DNA of 64,000 nt from positions 1-64,000 of the forward strand of contig NZ_PJII01000017.1 of assembly GCF_002929215.1 (NCBI RefSeq), given 5' to 3'. This stretch comes from Arthrobacter sp. ZGTC412. Lineage in GTDB: Bacteria > Actinomycetota > Actinomycetes > Actinomycetales > Micrococcaceae. The notes under the pieces are model-generated. The model was not told the origin of the DNA, searched no databases, and was given only the letters and a program-made list of their open reading frames with translations. The position numbers and the translations under genes are program-made. Shown piece after piece: positions 45,492-54,080 of this stretch; positions within the stretch are counted from its first letter, which is position 1, and every line of letters begins with the position of its first letter.

Positions 45492-47600
45492 GGTCAGTGT
45501 GATGACTGATCCTTCTGGTACTTCAGTATCCACGGGGTCCTGGTCCCGGACTGTGCCGAAGAAGCCGCCAAGGATGTTGTTTACCCGCACCTGGAAACCC
45601 AGGCCTTCGAGGGCCCGCTTCGCCTCCGCCGCCTGCTTGCCGATGTAGCTGGGCACCTCCACCATCCTGGGCCCCTTCGAGATGGTCAGGGTCACCGTGC
45701 CGCCACGGGTGAGGGTGCCGTTGGCCGGAGTCTGGCTGACAACAGCGCCCTCCGGGATGTTCCGGTCGAACACCTCTTCGCTCGCTACGTCCGCCTGCAG
45801 GCCGGCCGCCTCGATGGCGTCCTTGGCATCATCCTCTTCCTGGCCCACCACATTGGGCACCGGGATCGGCTCGGGCCCCTTCGATATCACCAGGTTGACG
45901 GGTGTCCCGTGCCGGGCAGGGGTACCGGCGGCAGGATCCTGCGACAGGACAACGCCCGCCGCTGCAGCTTCATCAAATCTCTCTGTGACCGTCCCCAAGG
46001 CCATTTCCGCGCGGTTCAGCCCGATCTTGGCTTCCTCCAGGGTGCCCCCGGTCAGTCCGGGCAGCGGGAAGAGTTGCGGGCCCTTCGAAACAAACACCGA
46101 GACAGGCTGGAACTTCCGGATCTCCGAGCCGGCCGGGGGTTCGGTGCCCACCACCAGCCCGCTCGGCACGTCGTCGTCGAAAACGTCCCTGGTAGTTGAC
46201 CGGAACCCTGCCTGGCTGAGCAGTTCCTGCGCCTGCGCCACTGTTTTGTTCGCCACGGCAGGGATGGCTGCGGCCGAGCCGGGTCCCATGCCGAAAAACC
46301 AGCCGGCCCCCGTTGCCAGCAAGGCGGCGATGAGCAGGATTACCACCCACAGGACCCCTCGGCGGCGTGGGCTGCCCTCGCGCAGGTTGCGTGCCGGCGT
46401 GGCGGCAGCGCGTGCCCGGGCTTTCTCGTTCTCCTTGTCGGCTTTGCGCTGGGCCCGCTTGCTTAGGGTCGCGGGCGCCGCCGCAGCCCACCGTGCGTCA
46501 TCATCCGAGCCGGGGGGAGTGAGCTTGTACCGAAGACCGGAAGCCGGAGGGTGGGCCTCCTCGCCGGGGCCCTGATCAACCTGTGGCTGCTGTGGCTGTG
46601 GCTGCTGCGGGTGGCGCGGGGGTGCCGCCGGCCGGCCAAAGGGCATAACGCTTGTCGGATTGTTCGTACGGGCTATCACCTCGGTGTGGCTCGGGTTTCC
46701 GGCGGGGTCCTGGCCGCCGGGTTCCACGGCTGCGGGCGGCTGCAGGTCCAGTTCGCGGTCGCTGAGGTTGGTCCTGATGTGGCGCAGTTCCTGGAGCAGC
46801 GCGTTCCCGTCGATGGGGCGGTTCTCCGGATCGTTGGCGGTACACCACTGCACCAGCTCGTCCACCTCGGCTGCCAGGCCAGGCACCAGGGCCGAGGGCG
46901 GGCCCACTGTCCCGTTGACGTGCTGGTATGCCACCTGGATGGGAACTTCACCCGTGAACGGCTGTTGGCCGGTCAGCATCTCGTAAAGCACGATTCCCAC
47001 GGAGTACACGTCGCTGCGGGCGTCAGCAGATTTACCGAGGACCAGTTCGGGGGAGAGGTAGGCAACGGTCCCGAGCAGCGCTCCGGTGCTGGTGGAGGTG
47101 GTGACCGCGCGCGCCAGTCCGAAGTCGCCGATCTTAATCCTGCCATCTTCGGCGATCAGGACGTTTTCCGGTTTCACGTCCCGGTGGATGAAACCGGCCG
47201 CGTGTGCGGCGCCCAGGCCTTCCACCACCGGATCAATCAGCGCCAAGGCAAGCCTGGGCGGAAGCGCACCCTTGGCTTTGATGACGTCCCGCAGCGTGTG
47301 GCCTTTGATGTATTCCATGACCAGATACGCGGTGTGGGCATCGGTGCCCTGATCCAGTACTCCCACCACGTGGGGATGGGACAGCCTGGCTGCAGCTTTC
47401 GCCTCCCGGCCCAGCCTGCCGAGGAAGCTCTCATCCGCAGAGAGGTGGGGATGCAGCACCTTCAGGGCAACATCCCGTTCCAGCCGCTGGTCGGTGGCCA
47501 CGTAGACGGTGGACATCCCGCCGCGCGCCAGCCTGGATTTCACGGCGTACCGGTTGTCCACCAGGGTTCCTACCAGAGGGTCTGCCACGTGTTCCTGCAC
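45483..47600 (-). CDS. Ser/Thr protein kinase with four PASTA domains
   Basis: A 705-residue kinase. The cytosolic kinase domain (about 10-270) has the Gly loop LARGGMSTVYVA, catalytic HRDVKPENVL, DFGLA and an activation loop with several Thr/Ser (AVTTSTSTGALLGTVAYLSPE). After a Pro/Gln-rich linker come one membrane helix (VLWVVILLIAALLATGAGWF) and four extracellular PASTA repeats that bind muropeptides or Lipid II. It occupies the pknL position (aroG upstream, Rv2175c homologue downstream), but mycobacterial PknL lacks PASTA domains. GTG 47600 is chosen because TACGAT lies 6 nt upstream; TTG 47621 is an alternative. Confidence 0.9.
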   Translation of the reverse strand: MQEHVADPLVGTLVDNRYAVKSRLARGGMSTVYVATDQRLERDVALKVLHPHLSADESFLGRLGREAKAAARLSHPHVVGVLDQGTDAHTAYLVMEYIKGHTLRDVIKAKGALPPRLALALIDPVVEGLGAAHAAGFIHRDVKPENVLIAEDGRIKIGDFGLARAVTTSTSTGALLGTVAYLSPELVLGKSADARSDVYSVGIVLYEMLTGQQPFTGEVPIQVAYQHVNGTVGPPSALVPGLAAEVDELVQWCTANDPENRPIDGNALLQELRHIRTNLSDRELDLQPPAAVEPGGQDPAGNPSHTEVIARTNNPTSVMPFGRPAAPPRHPQQPQPQQPQVDQGPGEEAHPPASGLRYKLTPPGSDDDARWAAAAPATLSKRAQRKADKENEKARARAAATPARNLREGSPRRRGVLWVVILLIAALLATGAGWFFGMGPGSAAAIPAVANKTVAQAQELLSQAGFRSTTRDVFDDDVPSGLVVGTEPPAGSEIRKFQPVSVFVSKGPQLFPLPGLTGGTLEEAKIGLNRAEMALGTVTERFDEAAAAGVVLSQDPAAGTPARHGTPVNLVISKGPEPIPVPNVVGQEEDDAKDAIEAAGLQADVASEEVFDRNIPEGAVVSQTPANGTLTRGGTVTLTISKGPRMVEVPSYIGKQAAEAKRALEGLGFQVRVNNILGGFFGTVRDQDPVDTEVPEGSVITLTVV

Positions 47601-47606
47601 CCTACG

Positions 47607-47612
47607 ATCGTA
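47607..47612 (-). promoter_or_regulatory. Candidate -10 element of the PASTA kinase
   Basis: Minus-strand TACGAT followed by 6 nt and GTG 47600; a weak -35 TCGGAC lies 17 nt upstream. No Shine-Dalgarno serves either candidate start, supporting leaderless initiation. Confidence 0.4.
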
Positions 47613-47704
47613 ATCCAGCAATGAAACGGGTCCGAACCCTTACCGGTCCGGACCCGTGCCGACTTCTCCTGCCAGCCCCCGCATTGCGGAAGCAGGGGCC
47701 GGTG

Positions 47705-49054
47705 CTAGCCGAAGTTCTTCTGGTGTGCCTTGATGGCCGCGACGTAGGACTTGGTGTCGTCGTACATGCCGTACTTGCTCACTGAGTACTGGCCCTGGTA
47801 GTAGCCGGCGATGGCCGAATCCCTGTCCTTGCTGGTGGCGAGGAGCTGGCGGATGATCGCCACGCCGGCAGTTGCATTGTCGTACGGGTCCAGGAGGTTC
47901 AGCTTCCGACCCACCAGATCCGATGCCCACTGGCCGGAACTGGGAATGACCTGCATGGTTCCGATGGCATTCGCGGGGGATACCGCGCGCTGGTCGAAGC
48001 CGGACTCCTGGTGCGCGAAGGCAAGGGCAAGCGAAGGTTGCACGCCCATCGCCCGTGCCGTGTCCGCCACGATTCGGCGCATCTGCTCGCGCGAAGGGAC
48101 CGGCGAAGCGTTCAGGAGTGCCTTGTTCTTGTTCGCCGAGCTCACCACTGCTGCCGGGTAGCGGAAGCCAAGAAAGGAACTGGGGACCAGCGGCGTGACA
48201 GACGCTGCGGGCTGCGGGGCCCGCTGGCCGGCGCTGGGAAGGGCCAGCTTGTAGCCCGGGTAGATCACCGTGCCCAGGTTCATTCGGTTGGCCGAGAGGA
48301 GATCCGCAAGCTTGACACCGTGGCGCGAGGCAATGCCGGAAAGTGTGTCACCGGCCTTGATGGTGTACGAGCCGGATGCCGGGGCGGCGGCCGAGGAGTT
48401 CGCCAGGGGCGCGACAGGAGCGGGGGCAGCCGGGGCGGAAGCGGAACCGCCGCCGACTTTGATCTTCTGCCCCGGGTAAATGATGGAACGCATGTTGAGG
48501 TTGTTCCAGGAGAGGACGTTCGCCAGGCTCACCCTGTGCTTAGAGGCAATGGCCCCGAGCGTGTCGCCCGGCTTGACGGTGTAGGTGGCACCGGCAGCGG
48601 AGGGCGCGGCGGGAGCAGACCCCGAAGCGGGCGCCGCGGCGGGGGAACCGGAAAGCTTAATTTTCTGCCCGGGGTAAATGACGGTGTTCGCCCGCAGGTT
48701 GTTGAGCTTCAGGACGTTGCTGGTGTTCAGTCCGAACCTGCCTGCAACGGCACTGATTGTGTCGCCCCGGGCGATTGTGTACACGGCCGGAGCCGCCGGC
48801 CGTGCCGGCTTGAATGCTGCGGGGATGGCCGTGGAGACGGACGACGCCGGGATGACGGCTGCCGTCGCCTGTGCCGCCTGTGCTTTCATGGCGGCGGCGA
48901 GGGTGGCCGGGACGGCGCGGGCGAGCGGTTGGGCCGCGGCGGGCTGGGCGAGGGCCAAGGATGACAATACGACCGCTGGCAGCGCTGCCGTCGTGGCAGC
49001 GATCATGGGCAGACTCGGTTTGGGGGGCTGCTTGGGCGAGCGGGACATCGTCAT
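47705..49054 (-). CDS. Secreted LysM lytic transglycosylase
   Basis: A 449-residue exported protein. An N-terminal Sec signal (PMIAATTAALPAVVLSSLAL, then AQPAAAQ) is followed by an Ala-rich spacer, three LysM domains (YTIARGDTISAVAGRFGLN, YTVKPGDTLGAIASKHRVS, YTIKAGDTLSGIASRHGVK) and a C-terminal SLT domain with the catalytic Glu in HQESGFDQ and NAIGTMQV. It should bind and cleave peptidoglycan glycan strands. ATG 49054 is chosen for AAGAGGA upstream and the signal peptide; the open frame reaches 49153. Inserted between the kinase and the Rv2175c homologue. Confidence 0.9.
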   Translation of the reverse strand: MTMSRSPKQPPKPSLPMIAATTAALPAVVLSSLALAQPAAAQPLARAVPATLAAAMKAQAAQATAAVIPASSVSTAIPAAFKPARPAAPAVYTIARGDTISAVAGRFGLNTSNVLKLNNLRANTVIYPGQKIKLSGSPAAAPASGSAPAAPSAAGATYTVKPGDTLGAIASKHRVSLANVLSWNNLNMRSIIYPGQKIKVGGGSASAPAAPAPVAPLANSSAAAPASGSYTIKAGDTLSGIASRHGVKLADLLSANRMNLGTVIYPGYKLALPSAGQRAPQPAASVTPLVPSSFLGFRYPAAVVSSANKNKALLNASPVPSREQMRRIVADTARAMGVQPSLALAFAHQESGFDQRAVSPANAIGTMQVIPSSGQWASDLVGRKLNLLDPYDNATAGVAIIRQLLATSKDRDSAIAGYYQGQYSVSKYGMYDDTKSYVAAIKAHQKNFG

Positions 49055-49113
49055 GGAAAGAATCCTCTTCTCAACTGCGGGCGCGGGCGGGGATGCCGCT
49101 GTTATTCCGATAC

Positions 49114-49140
49114 TACTGTTACTCGTGTTATTCGTGTTAC
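49114..49140 (-). repeat. Three tandem 9-bp repeats upstream of the LysM gene
   Basis: On the minus strand the units are GTAACACGA, ATAACACGA and GTAACAGTA, contiguous, 60-86 nt before the LysM start. They lie in the leader or promoter and may be a binding site for a regulator. Confidence 0.6.
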
Positions 49141-49295
49141 GAATGTGATCCATGTGAATCTCTCACGAATTCGTCGCTAGCACAAGAAATTGCGCATTTC
49201 CCGCAACCAGCAATTGGCGGAGTGTCCGCGGCTCAGGGGCGCCCCGATAATGTGCCGACTAGGCGCAACGGCAGGCACCGTGGCAACCTTGATCC

Positions 49296-49649
49296 GTGAG
49301 TAATCTTGAAAACCTCGTGGGCGAATGGTTGCCCTTGCCGGACGTCGCCAATTTGTTGAATGTTTCCATCACCAAAGTCCATAGCCTGCTTGATGAGCAT
49401 GCTTTGGCGGCTTTGCGGGTGGGAGAGCGGAACATCCGTTCGGTCCCGGCTGAATTCATTCAGGACGGCCAGGTGGTGGACAGCCTCAAAGGCACCATAG
49501 TTGTACTCGCTGACGCAGGCTACTCAGACGAGGACCTCATCATCTGGCTTTTCACGCCTGACGAATCACTGCGCGGACGTCCTATCGACGCCCTGCGCGA
49601 GGGCCGCAAAACAGAGATCAGGCGCAGGGCGCAGACTCTGGCCTGGTAG
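49296..49649 (+). CDS. Rv2175c-family DNA-binding protein
   Basis: A 117-residue winged-helix protein: LPLPDVANLLNVSITKVHSLLDEHALAALRVG forms the HTH, and the C-terminal part (SLKGTIVVLADAGYSDEDLIIWLF) is the family-specific region. M. tuberculosis Rv2175c is a DNA-binding substrate of the adjacent kinase PknL; the neighbourhood is preserved here, so phosphorylation by the PASTA kinase at 45483 is plausible. Unlike Rv2175c, no obvious N-terminal Thr cluster is visible (begins MSNLENLV). Divergent from the LysM gene. Confidence 0.88.
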   Translation: MSNLENLVGEWLPLPDVANLLNVSITKVHSLLDEHALAALRVGERNIRSVPAEFIQDGQVVDSLKGTIVVLADAGYSDEDLIIWLFTPDESLRGRPIDALREGRKTEIRRRAQTLAW

Positions 49650-49672
49650 CTGTCGAACTGAAGCCGACCGAT

Positions 49673-50767
49673 TCAGGAGGCGCGGCTGACGGTGGCTTCA
49701 GCCAACCTCCGCAACGCGGTTTTTGGCAGTTCGTCCAGGGGAAGTGCTTCGAGGGCATCGAATGCTGCCGCGCCGAATTCGTTGATGAGGACTTCGGTGG
49801 CCTGCAAAGCTCCCGATTCTTCGATAATCCGGCGGATTTCAAGAATGTCCCCATCGGCAAGGCCGGGGCTGCCCAGCCTGGCGTCGATGAAGGCGGATTC
49901 GGCCTCGGACGCCTGGTCCAGGGCCAGCGCCACCAGTACGGTCCGCTTGCCTTCGCGGAGGTCGTCCCCGGCAGGCTTGCCCGTAGTGAGCGGATCCCCG
50001 AAGACCCCCAGCACGTCGTCACGAAGCTGGAAGGCCTCGCCAAGGGGCAATGCGAAGGCCGAGTAGCCGCGGAGCAGTTCGTTCGAAGCGCCGGCGAGTG
50101 CTCCGCCCAGCGCCAGCGGGTGCTCCGTTGAATACTTGGCTGACTTGAACCTGATGATCGACTGCGCCCTGCTGACGGCGCCTGCCCGGTCCCGTACAGG
50201 ACCGGCCACTTCCTCCAGGATGTCCAGGTACTGCCCGGCCATCACCTCTGCGCGCATAAGGTTGAAGATCAGCCGTGCCCGGCTGCCCGCAGCAGCCCGC
50301 TCGCCGATATCCGTGAAGGCTTCTTCGCTGAACGAGAGGCAGAGGTCCCCGGCGAGGATTGCGGCGGCCTGCCCGAACCGCTCGCTGTCCAGTGCCCAGC
50401 CGCGGGTGCCATGCAGCTGGCTGAAGCGGCGGTGGACGCTGGGTCCGCCACGCCGGGTGTCCGAGCGGTCGATGATGTCATCGTGGATCAACGCGGCAGC
50501 CTGGAACAATTCCAACGCCGCTCCGGCTGTCACTACCTGCTGCGCGGACGGGTCACCGCCGGCGCCACGCCATCCCCAATAGCACATGAGCGCACGGAGG
50601 CGCTTTCCGCCGGTCACCAGATTGGAGATGGAACCCATGATGGGTTCGATGTCCGGAGAGATGGCGGACATGATGGACTGCCTGGACGTGAGGAAGTCAG
50701 TCAGTTCGCCGGCCACTGCCGCAACGAAGGCGGCCTGTTCATTCCTTAGCTGCTCAGCCGCCGTCAC
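49673..50767 (-). CDS. Polyprenyl diphosphate synthase (IdsA2-like)
   Basis: A 364-residue trans-isoprenyl synthase. The first Asp-rich motif is ALIHDDIIDRSDTRRG and the second region is FQLRDDVLGVFGD. It makes geranylgeranyl or longer diphosphate for quinones, carotenoids or lipid carriers; chain length cannot be set from sequence alone. Synteny with Rv2173 (idsA2). Overlaps the lipoprotein gene by 4 nt. Confidence 0.9.
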   Translation of the reverse strand: MTAAEQLRNEQAAFVAAVAGELTDFLTSRQSIMSAISPDIEPIMGSISNLVTGGKRLRALMCYWGWRGAGGDPSAQQVVTAGAALELFQAAALIHDDIIDRSDTRRGGPSVHRRFSQLHGTRGWALDSERFGQAAAILAGDLCLSFSEEAFTDIGERAAAGSRARLIFNLMRAEVMAGQYLDILEEVAGPVRDRAGAVSRAQSIIRFKSAKYSTEHPLALGGALAGASNELLRGYSAFALPLGEAFQLRDDVLGVFGDPLTTGKPAGDDLREGKRTVLVALALDQASEAESAFIDARLGSPGLADGDILEIRRIIEESGALQATEVLINEFGAAAFDALEALPLDELPKTALRRLAEATVSRAS

Positions 50768-51291
50768 TTGGCTGACTCAGCTGCCACGTTGGCGCCGATG
50801 GTAAAGGTGACGACGCCGGGCGCTTCCACGGCGGAAAGATTGACCGTCTCGTTGTCTCCCCGGACGAAGTCCTTCGATGCGACCTTCCCCACGGCCTCAC
50901 CGGGGACTGCCTTGAACCCGCGCGCCTCCAGTTTCTTGGTGTAGAAATCCAGGACGGCCGCAGGGGGCGAGGTAATGGTGGCAACCAAGGCAGCGGTGGC
51001 CGGCGTCGACGCCTTATCGAAGCTGCTGGAGACCACGCTCGCACCCGGCATGAGCGGCAGGAGCTGCTTGGGGAAACCTTCGACGAAGGCACCTACCGTT
51101 GCGGAGGTGTTGGGCGAGGCGGAGGGACTGGCCGAGGCCGTCATGGTGGACTGGACAGTTTCCGCCGCAGAGGCGGAGACGGTGGGATCCGGTGTTCCTG
51201 AGGGCGTTGGGGTGCAGGCAGCGAGGGCCAGTGCTGCCCCGGCAGCGCAAGCGGCCAGGGCTGCTGGCTTAAGGTTTCCAATGACCGTCAC
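50764..51291 (-). CDS. Putative lipoprotein
   Basis: A 175-residue protein with a lipobox (LAAC, Cys26) after a short hydrophobic signal, then a Ser/Thr/Ala/Pro-rich linker (about 27-65) and a compact C-terminal domain (about 70-170). Function unknown. GTG 51291 is chosen because AGGAGGA lies 9 nt upstream; a longer frame to 51372 overlaps dinB. Translationally coupled to the polyprenyl synthase gene. Confidence 0.82.
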   Translation of the reverse strand: MTVIGNLKPAALAACAAGAALALAACTPTPSGTPDPTVSASAAETVQSTMTASASPSASPNTSATVGAFVEGFPKQLLPLMPGASVVSSSFDKASTPATAALVATITSPPAAVLDFYTKKLEARGFKAVPGEAVGKVASKDFVRGDNETVNLSAVEAPGVVTFTIGANVAAESAK

Positions 51292-51352
51292 AGGGACATT
51301 CCTCCTGGTGTAGATGCCGGATTCAGCCTCCAGTTTAGTCAGTACAAAGCGA

Positions 51353-51358
51353 TAGGAT
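51353..51358 (+). promoter_or_regulatory. Candidate -10 element of dinB
   Basis: TAGGAT followed by 7 nt and the GTG at 51366, with no ribosome binding site; fits a leaderless transcript. No SOS box is apparent nearby. Confidence 0.4.
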
Positions 51359-51365
51359 TGCAGCC

Positions 51366-52589
51366 GTGGCACCTGTTGGGACGAACGAGCCGGCCGGAGC
51401 AGGCCTCCGGCGCCGCAGGCGCAACTGCATCATGCACGTGGACATGGACGCCTTCTTCGTTACCGTGGAACTCCGCACGAGGCCCGAACTCAGGGGCAGG
51501 CCCGTCATCGTTGGCTATCCGGCAGAGCGCTCGGTGGTCCTGTCGGCGTCGTACGAAGCCAGGGCGTTCGGCGTCAAGTCGGCCATGCCCATGGCGGTGG
51601 CTATGCGCATGTGCCCCCAGGCAGTAATCATCGAGCCGCGGCACAAGGTGTACTACGAGGTATCCGCCCAGCTGATGGCAATCTTCGAATCTGTCACGGA
51701 ACTGGTGGAGCCGCTCAGCGTTGATGAAGCATTCCTGGATGTGAGTGGCGCTATACGCCGGCTGGGCCCGCCGCGGGCCATCGGTGAGCTGATCCGGAGC
51801 AGGGTAGCCACGGAACTGGGCATCACCGCGTCCGTGGGGATTGCTGAAACAAAGTTTGTGGCAAAAATTGCCTCCACCCGCTGCAAACCTGACGGCCTGC
51901 TCCTGATTACGCCGGATGAAACCGTTCCCTACCTCCACAGCCTGCCCGTCGGGGCCCTCTGGGGCGTGGGCGCGAAAACCACCGATGTCCTGGCGAGGAT
52001 GGGCATTAAAACGGTAGCGGACCTGGCCGCCACACCGGCCTCCTCCCTCAAGAAGATGCTCGGCGCCACAGGAGTCCACGTACACCAGCTCGCGTGGGGA
52101 ATAGACCCGCGTCCCGTGACACCAGTCCGTCTTGAGAAGAGCATCGGGGCTGAAGAAACCTTCGCCGTGGATACCGCCGACGACGCCCTCCTCCACCGGG
52201 AGCTGCTACGGCTTTCGCATCGCACCGCAGAGCGGCTGCGGAGTTCGGGCATGGTGTCCCGGACCATCGCCCTGAAGCTGCGGTTCGCGGATTTCTCAAC
52301 CATCACGCGCAGCCGGACCGTCCAAACGCCTGTGGACAGTGCGCAGCTCATCTATGCAGTGGCGTTACAGCTCCTGGACTCCGTGGACAGGCCGATGACC
52401 GTCCGGCTGGTAGGTGTGCGTGCGGAGCAGCTCGAAGAAACCGCGCGCACCTCGCTTCAGCTGAGCATCGACCGGAGGGATGACAACTGGCGCGCCGCAG
52501 AGCAGGCTGTGGACCAGGTAGCCCGCAAATTTGGCGGTAAGTCGGTTCTCCCTGCCCGGCTCCTGGAACCAGGGAGCGGGGCCGGATAA
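51366..52589 (+). CDS. dinB: DNA polymerase IV (Y family)
   Basis: A 407-residue translesion polymerase. Catalytic motifs: MHVDMDAFFVTVELR (first Asp pair) and LSVDEAFLDVSGAIR (SVDEAFLD). The helix-hairpin-helix thumb and little-finger domains follow (ALWGVGAKTTDVLARMGI). A strict C-terminal beta-clamp motif was not identified. GTG start, probably leaderless. Divergent from the lipoprotein gene. Confidence 0.92.
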   Translation: MAPVGTNEPAGAGLRRRRRNCIMHVDMDAFFVTVELRTRPELRGRPVIVGYPAERSVVLSASYEARAFGVKSAMPMAVAMRMCPQAVIIEPRHKVYYEVSAQLMAIFESVTELVEPLSVDEAFLDVSGAIRRLGPPRAIGELIRSRVATELGITASVGIAETKFVAKIASTRCKPDGLLLITPDETVPYLHSLPVGALWGVGAKTTDVLARMGIKTVADLAATPASSLKKMLGATGVHVHQLAWGIDPRPVTPVRLEKSIGAEETFAVDTADDALLHRELLRLSHRTAERLRSSGMVSRTIALKLRFADFSTITRSRTVQTPVDSAQLIYAVALQLLDSVDRPMTVRLVGVRAEQLEETARTSLQLSIDRRDDNWRAAEQAVDQVARKFGGKSVLPARLLEPGSGAG

Positions 52590-52864
52590 ACCCGGCAGAT
52601 AAGCGGCGAGGAGAGCGCCGGGAAAGTCATTGCCGTCTTTCAGAACGGCCGTGAACAAACTATCCTTATAGATACGAAGTTTTTGAGTGACTGGACTTAC
52701 TACCGGGCTCTCTTGGACATGCTTCCGCTCCGGATTCGTATGCCGGCGTTGCCGTTTATCGCCACAGCAGGCGGGTACGGGAACCACCAGGGCATACCAG
52801 ACGTTATCCGAGCAGAAGTACTGGCTGGGACCAGCCCGGACGTTGGCCTACAAAGGAGGTCGTG

Positions 52865-53239
52865 ATGCCGCTGTCGGAGCACGAACAGAAGCTGCTGGAG
52901 CAGCTGGAGAAGCAGCTTCACGAGGATGATCCAAAGTTCGCGAATTCCATGGGGTCGGACCCCGGGCGTTCGTGGTCGACGAGGCACGTCGTGATCGGCG
53001 TCCTTGGTGCGCTGGCCGGCATCTTCCTCTTACTGGTGGGCGTCACCCTCCAGAATATCTTCGTAGGTGTCCTGGGCTTCATTGTGATGGGCGGCGGCGT
53101 CTACTTCGCCACGATGCGGAGCAGTTCGTCGGCAGCGAAGGGAACCAAGCCCGGTACGGGCAAAGCCGGCAAGCAGCGGAGCTCCTTCATGAGCAGCCTC
53201 GAGGAACGCTGGGATGAGAGGCGCAGGGGCGAGCCCTAG
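52865..53239 (+). CDS. DUF3040 membrane protein
   Basis: A 124-residue protein starting MPLSEHEQKLLEQLEKQLHE, the hallmark of DUF3040, followed by two membrane segments (VVIGVLGALAGIFLLLVGV and IFVGVLGFIVMGGGVYFAT) and a basic tail. Function unknown; the family regularly sits just upstream of mraZ in Actinobacteria (Rv2169c type). AAGGAGG precedes the ATG at 52865. Confidence 0.9.
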   Translation: MPLSEHEQKLLEQLEKQLHEDDPKFANSMGSDPGRSWSTRHVVIGVLGALAGIFLLLVGVTLQNIFVGVLGFIVMGGGVYFATMRSSSSAAKGTKPGTGKAGKQRSSFMSSLEERWDERRRGEP

Positions 53240-53311
53240 CCTTTCCGGCGTCCGCTGATCCGGACGCCCACGGCACACCACTTTGCTCCCCCTGAATCGG
53301 GGAGTGCGCCC

Positions 53312-53337
53312 AAAAGACCTGCTTCGGCGGGTCTTTT
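53312..53337 (+). terminator. Terminator upstream of the dcw cluster
   Basis: AAAAGACCTGC, TTCG loop, GCGGGTCTTTT, followed by CGCG. An 11-bp stem with one G-T pair and a flanking T-run; separates the DUF3040 gene from the dcw promoter. Confidence 0.8.
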
Positions 53338-53515
53338 CGCGTTTAACCCGCCTCCAGCACCCGGTAGCACCGACCCTTCGATCCCTGGGGCGGCGCTTCG
53401 CCCCTCCGCGGGGCCTATGCGGAGCGAAAGTCCTCCACTTCCCACCAGCAGCGCATTTCCGCGTCTTTTAGGGCCCGTTTTCCCAAAAATCGCGCCGTTC
53501 CTCGCGCCGTTCACG
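53338..53515 (+). other. Intergenic stretch before mraZ promoter
   Basis: Part of the 373-bp gap between the DUF3040 gene and mraZ. No gene-like frame or repeat is convincing here; the recognisable elements are the terminator before it and the promoter/operator after it. Confidence 0.5.
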
Positions 53516-53550
53516 TTGACTGTGGTGGAAAGTGGAGTAATGTGGAGGAC
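53516..53550 (+). promoter_or_regulatory. mraZ (dcw) promoter with MraZ-type operator
   Basis: TTGACT (53516-53521), a 16-nt spacer and TAATGT (53538-53543) form the dcw promoter. Superimposed are three direct repeats on an exact 10-bp period at 53521, 53531 and 53541, beginning TGTGGTG, AGTGGAG and TGTGGAG. Known MraZ sites are GTGG/TGGG-type direct repeats at about one helical turn, so MraZ autorepression is likely. mraZ begins 63 nt downstream. Confidence 0.75.
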
Positions 53551-53612
53551 ATAAGAGGGTGGTTGCAACATAGGGGATGTGCAGTTCCTGACATCGGACA
53601 GGCGGTGGGCCA

Positions 53613-54041
53613 GTGTTTCTGGGCACGCATTCGCCACGTCTGGATGAAAAGGGGCGGATCATTCTCCCCGCTAAGTTCCGGGAGGAACTTGCCAGCGGAC
53701 TGGTCCTCACAAGGGGCCAGGAACGTTGCATCTACGTCTTCAGCGAGAAGGAATTTGCCCGGGTTCACGAGCAAATGCGGGAGGCCCCAATCTCCTCAAA
53801 ACAGGCGCGGGACTACATCCGCGTTTTTCTCTCTGGGGCCTCTGACGAGGTACCTGACAAGCAGGGGCGCGTGACTATTCCGCCGGCGCTCCGGGAGTAC
53901 GCAGGGCTCGGGAGGGAACTGGCCGTCATCGGCGCCGGGACCCGCGCCGAGATCTGGGACGCCCAGGCTTGGAATGAGTACCTCGCGGAGAAGGAGACCG
54001 CCTTCTCTGAAACCGATGATCCCATTCCGGGCATTCTCTGA
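53613..54041 (+). CDS. mraZ: Transcriptional regulator MraZ
   Basis: A 142-residue protein with two AbrB/SpoVT-like repeats carrying the paired signatures [16 protein letters not shown] and [18 protein letters not shown]. It oligomerises in a ring and represses the dcw promoter in studied bacteria. GTG start at 53613. First gene of the dcw cluster; preceded by repeats that look like its own operator. Confidence 0.95.
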   Translation: MFLGTHSPRLDEKGRIILPAKFREELASGLVLTRGQERCIYVFSEKEFARVHEQMREAPISSKQARDYIRVFLSGASDEVPDKQGRVTIPPALREYAGLGRELAVIGAGTRAEIWDAQAWNEYLAEKETAFSETDDPIPGIL

Positions 54042-54080
54042 CCGGAACAGGACAGCGGGCATTTTTCTTGGCTGAGATCT

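Noticed and set aside
49146-49165. CRP/GlxR-like site (TGTGAATCTCTCACG) near the LysM gene
   Set aside because: The spacing between half-sites is 5 rather than 6 nt and the second half is imperfect.
49055-49295. c-di-AMP (ydaO) riboswitch ahead of the LysM gene, as known for some actinobacterial wall hydrolases
   Set aside because: The conserved riboswitch core sequences could not be found in the leader by eye.
52683-52864. 60-codon plus-strand frame before the DUF3040 gene
   Set aside because: No ribosome binding site or domain; it ends at the DUF3040 start and looks like leader sequence.
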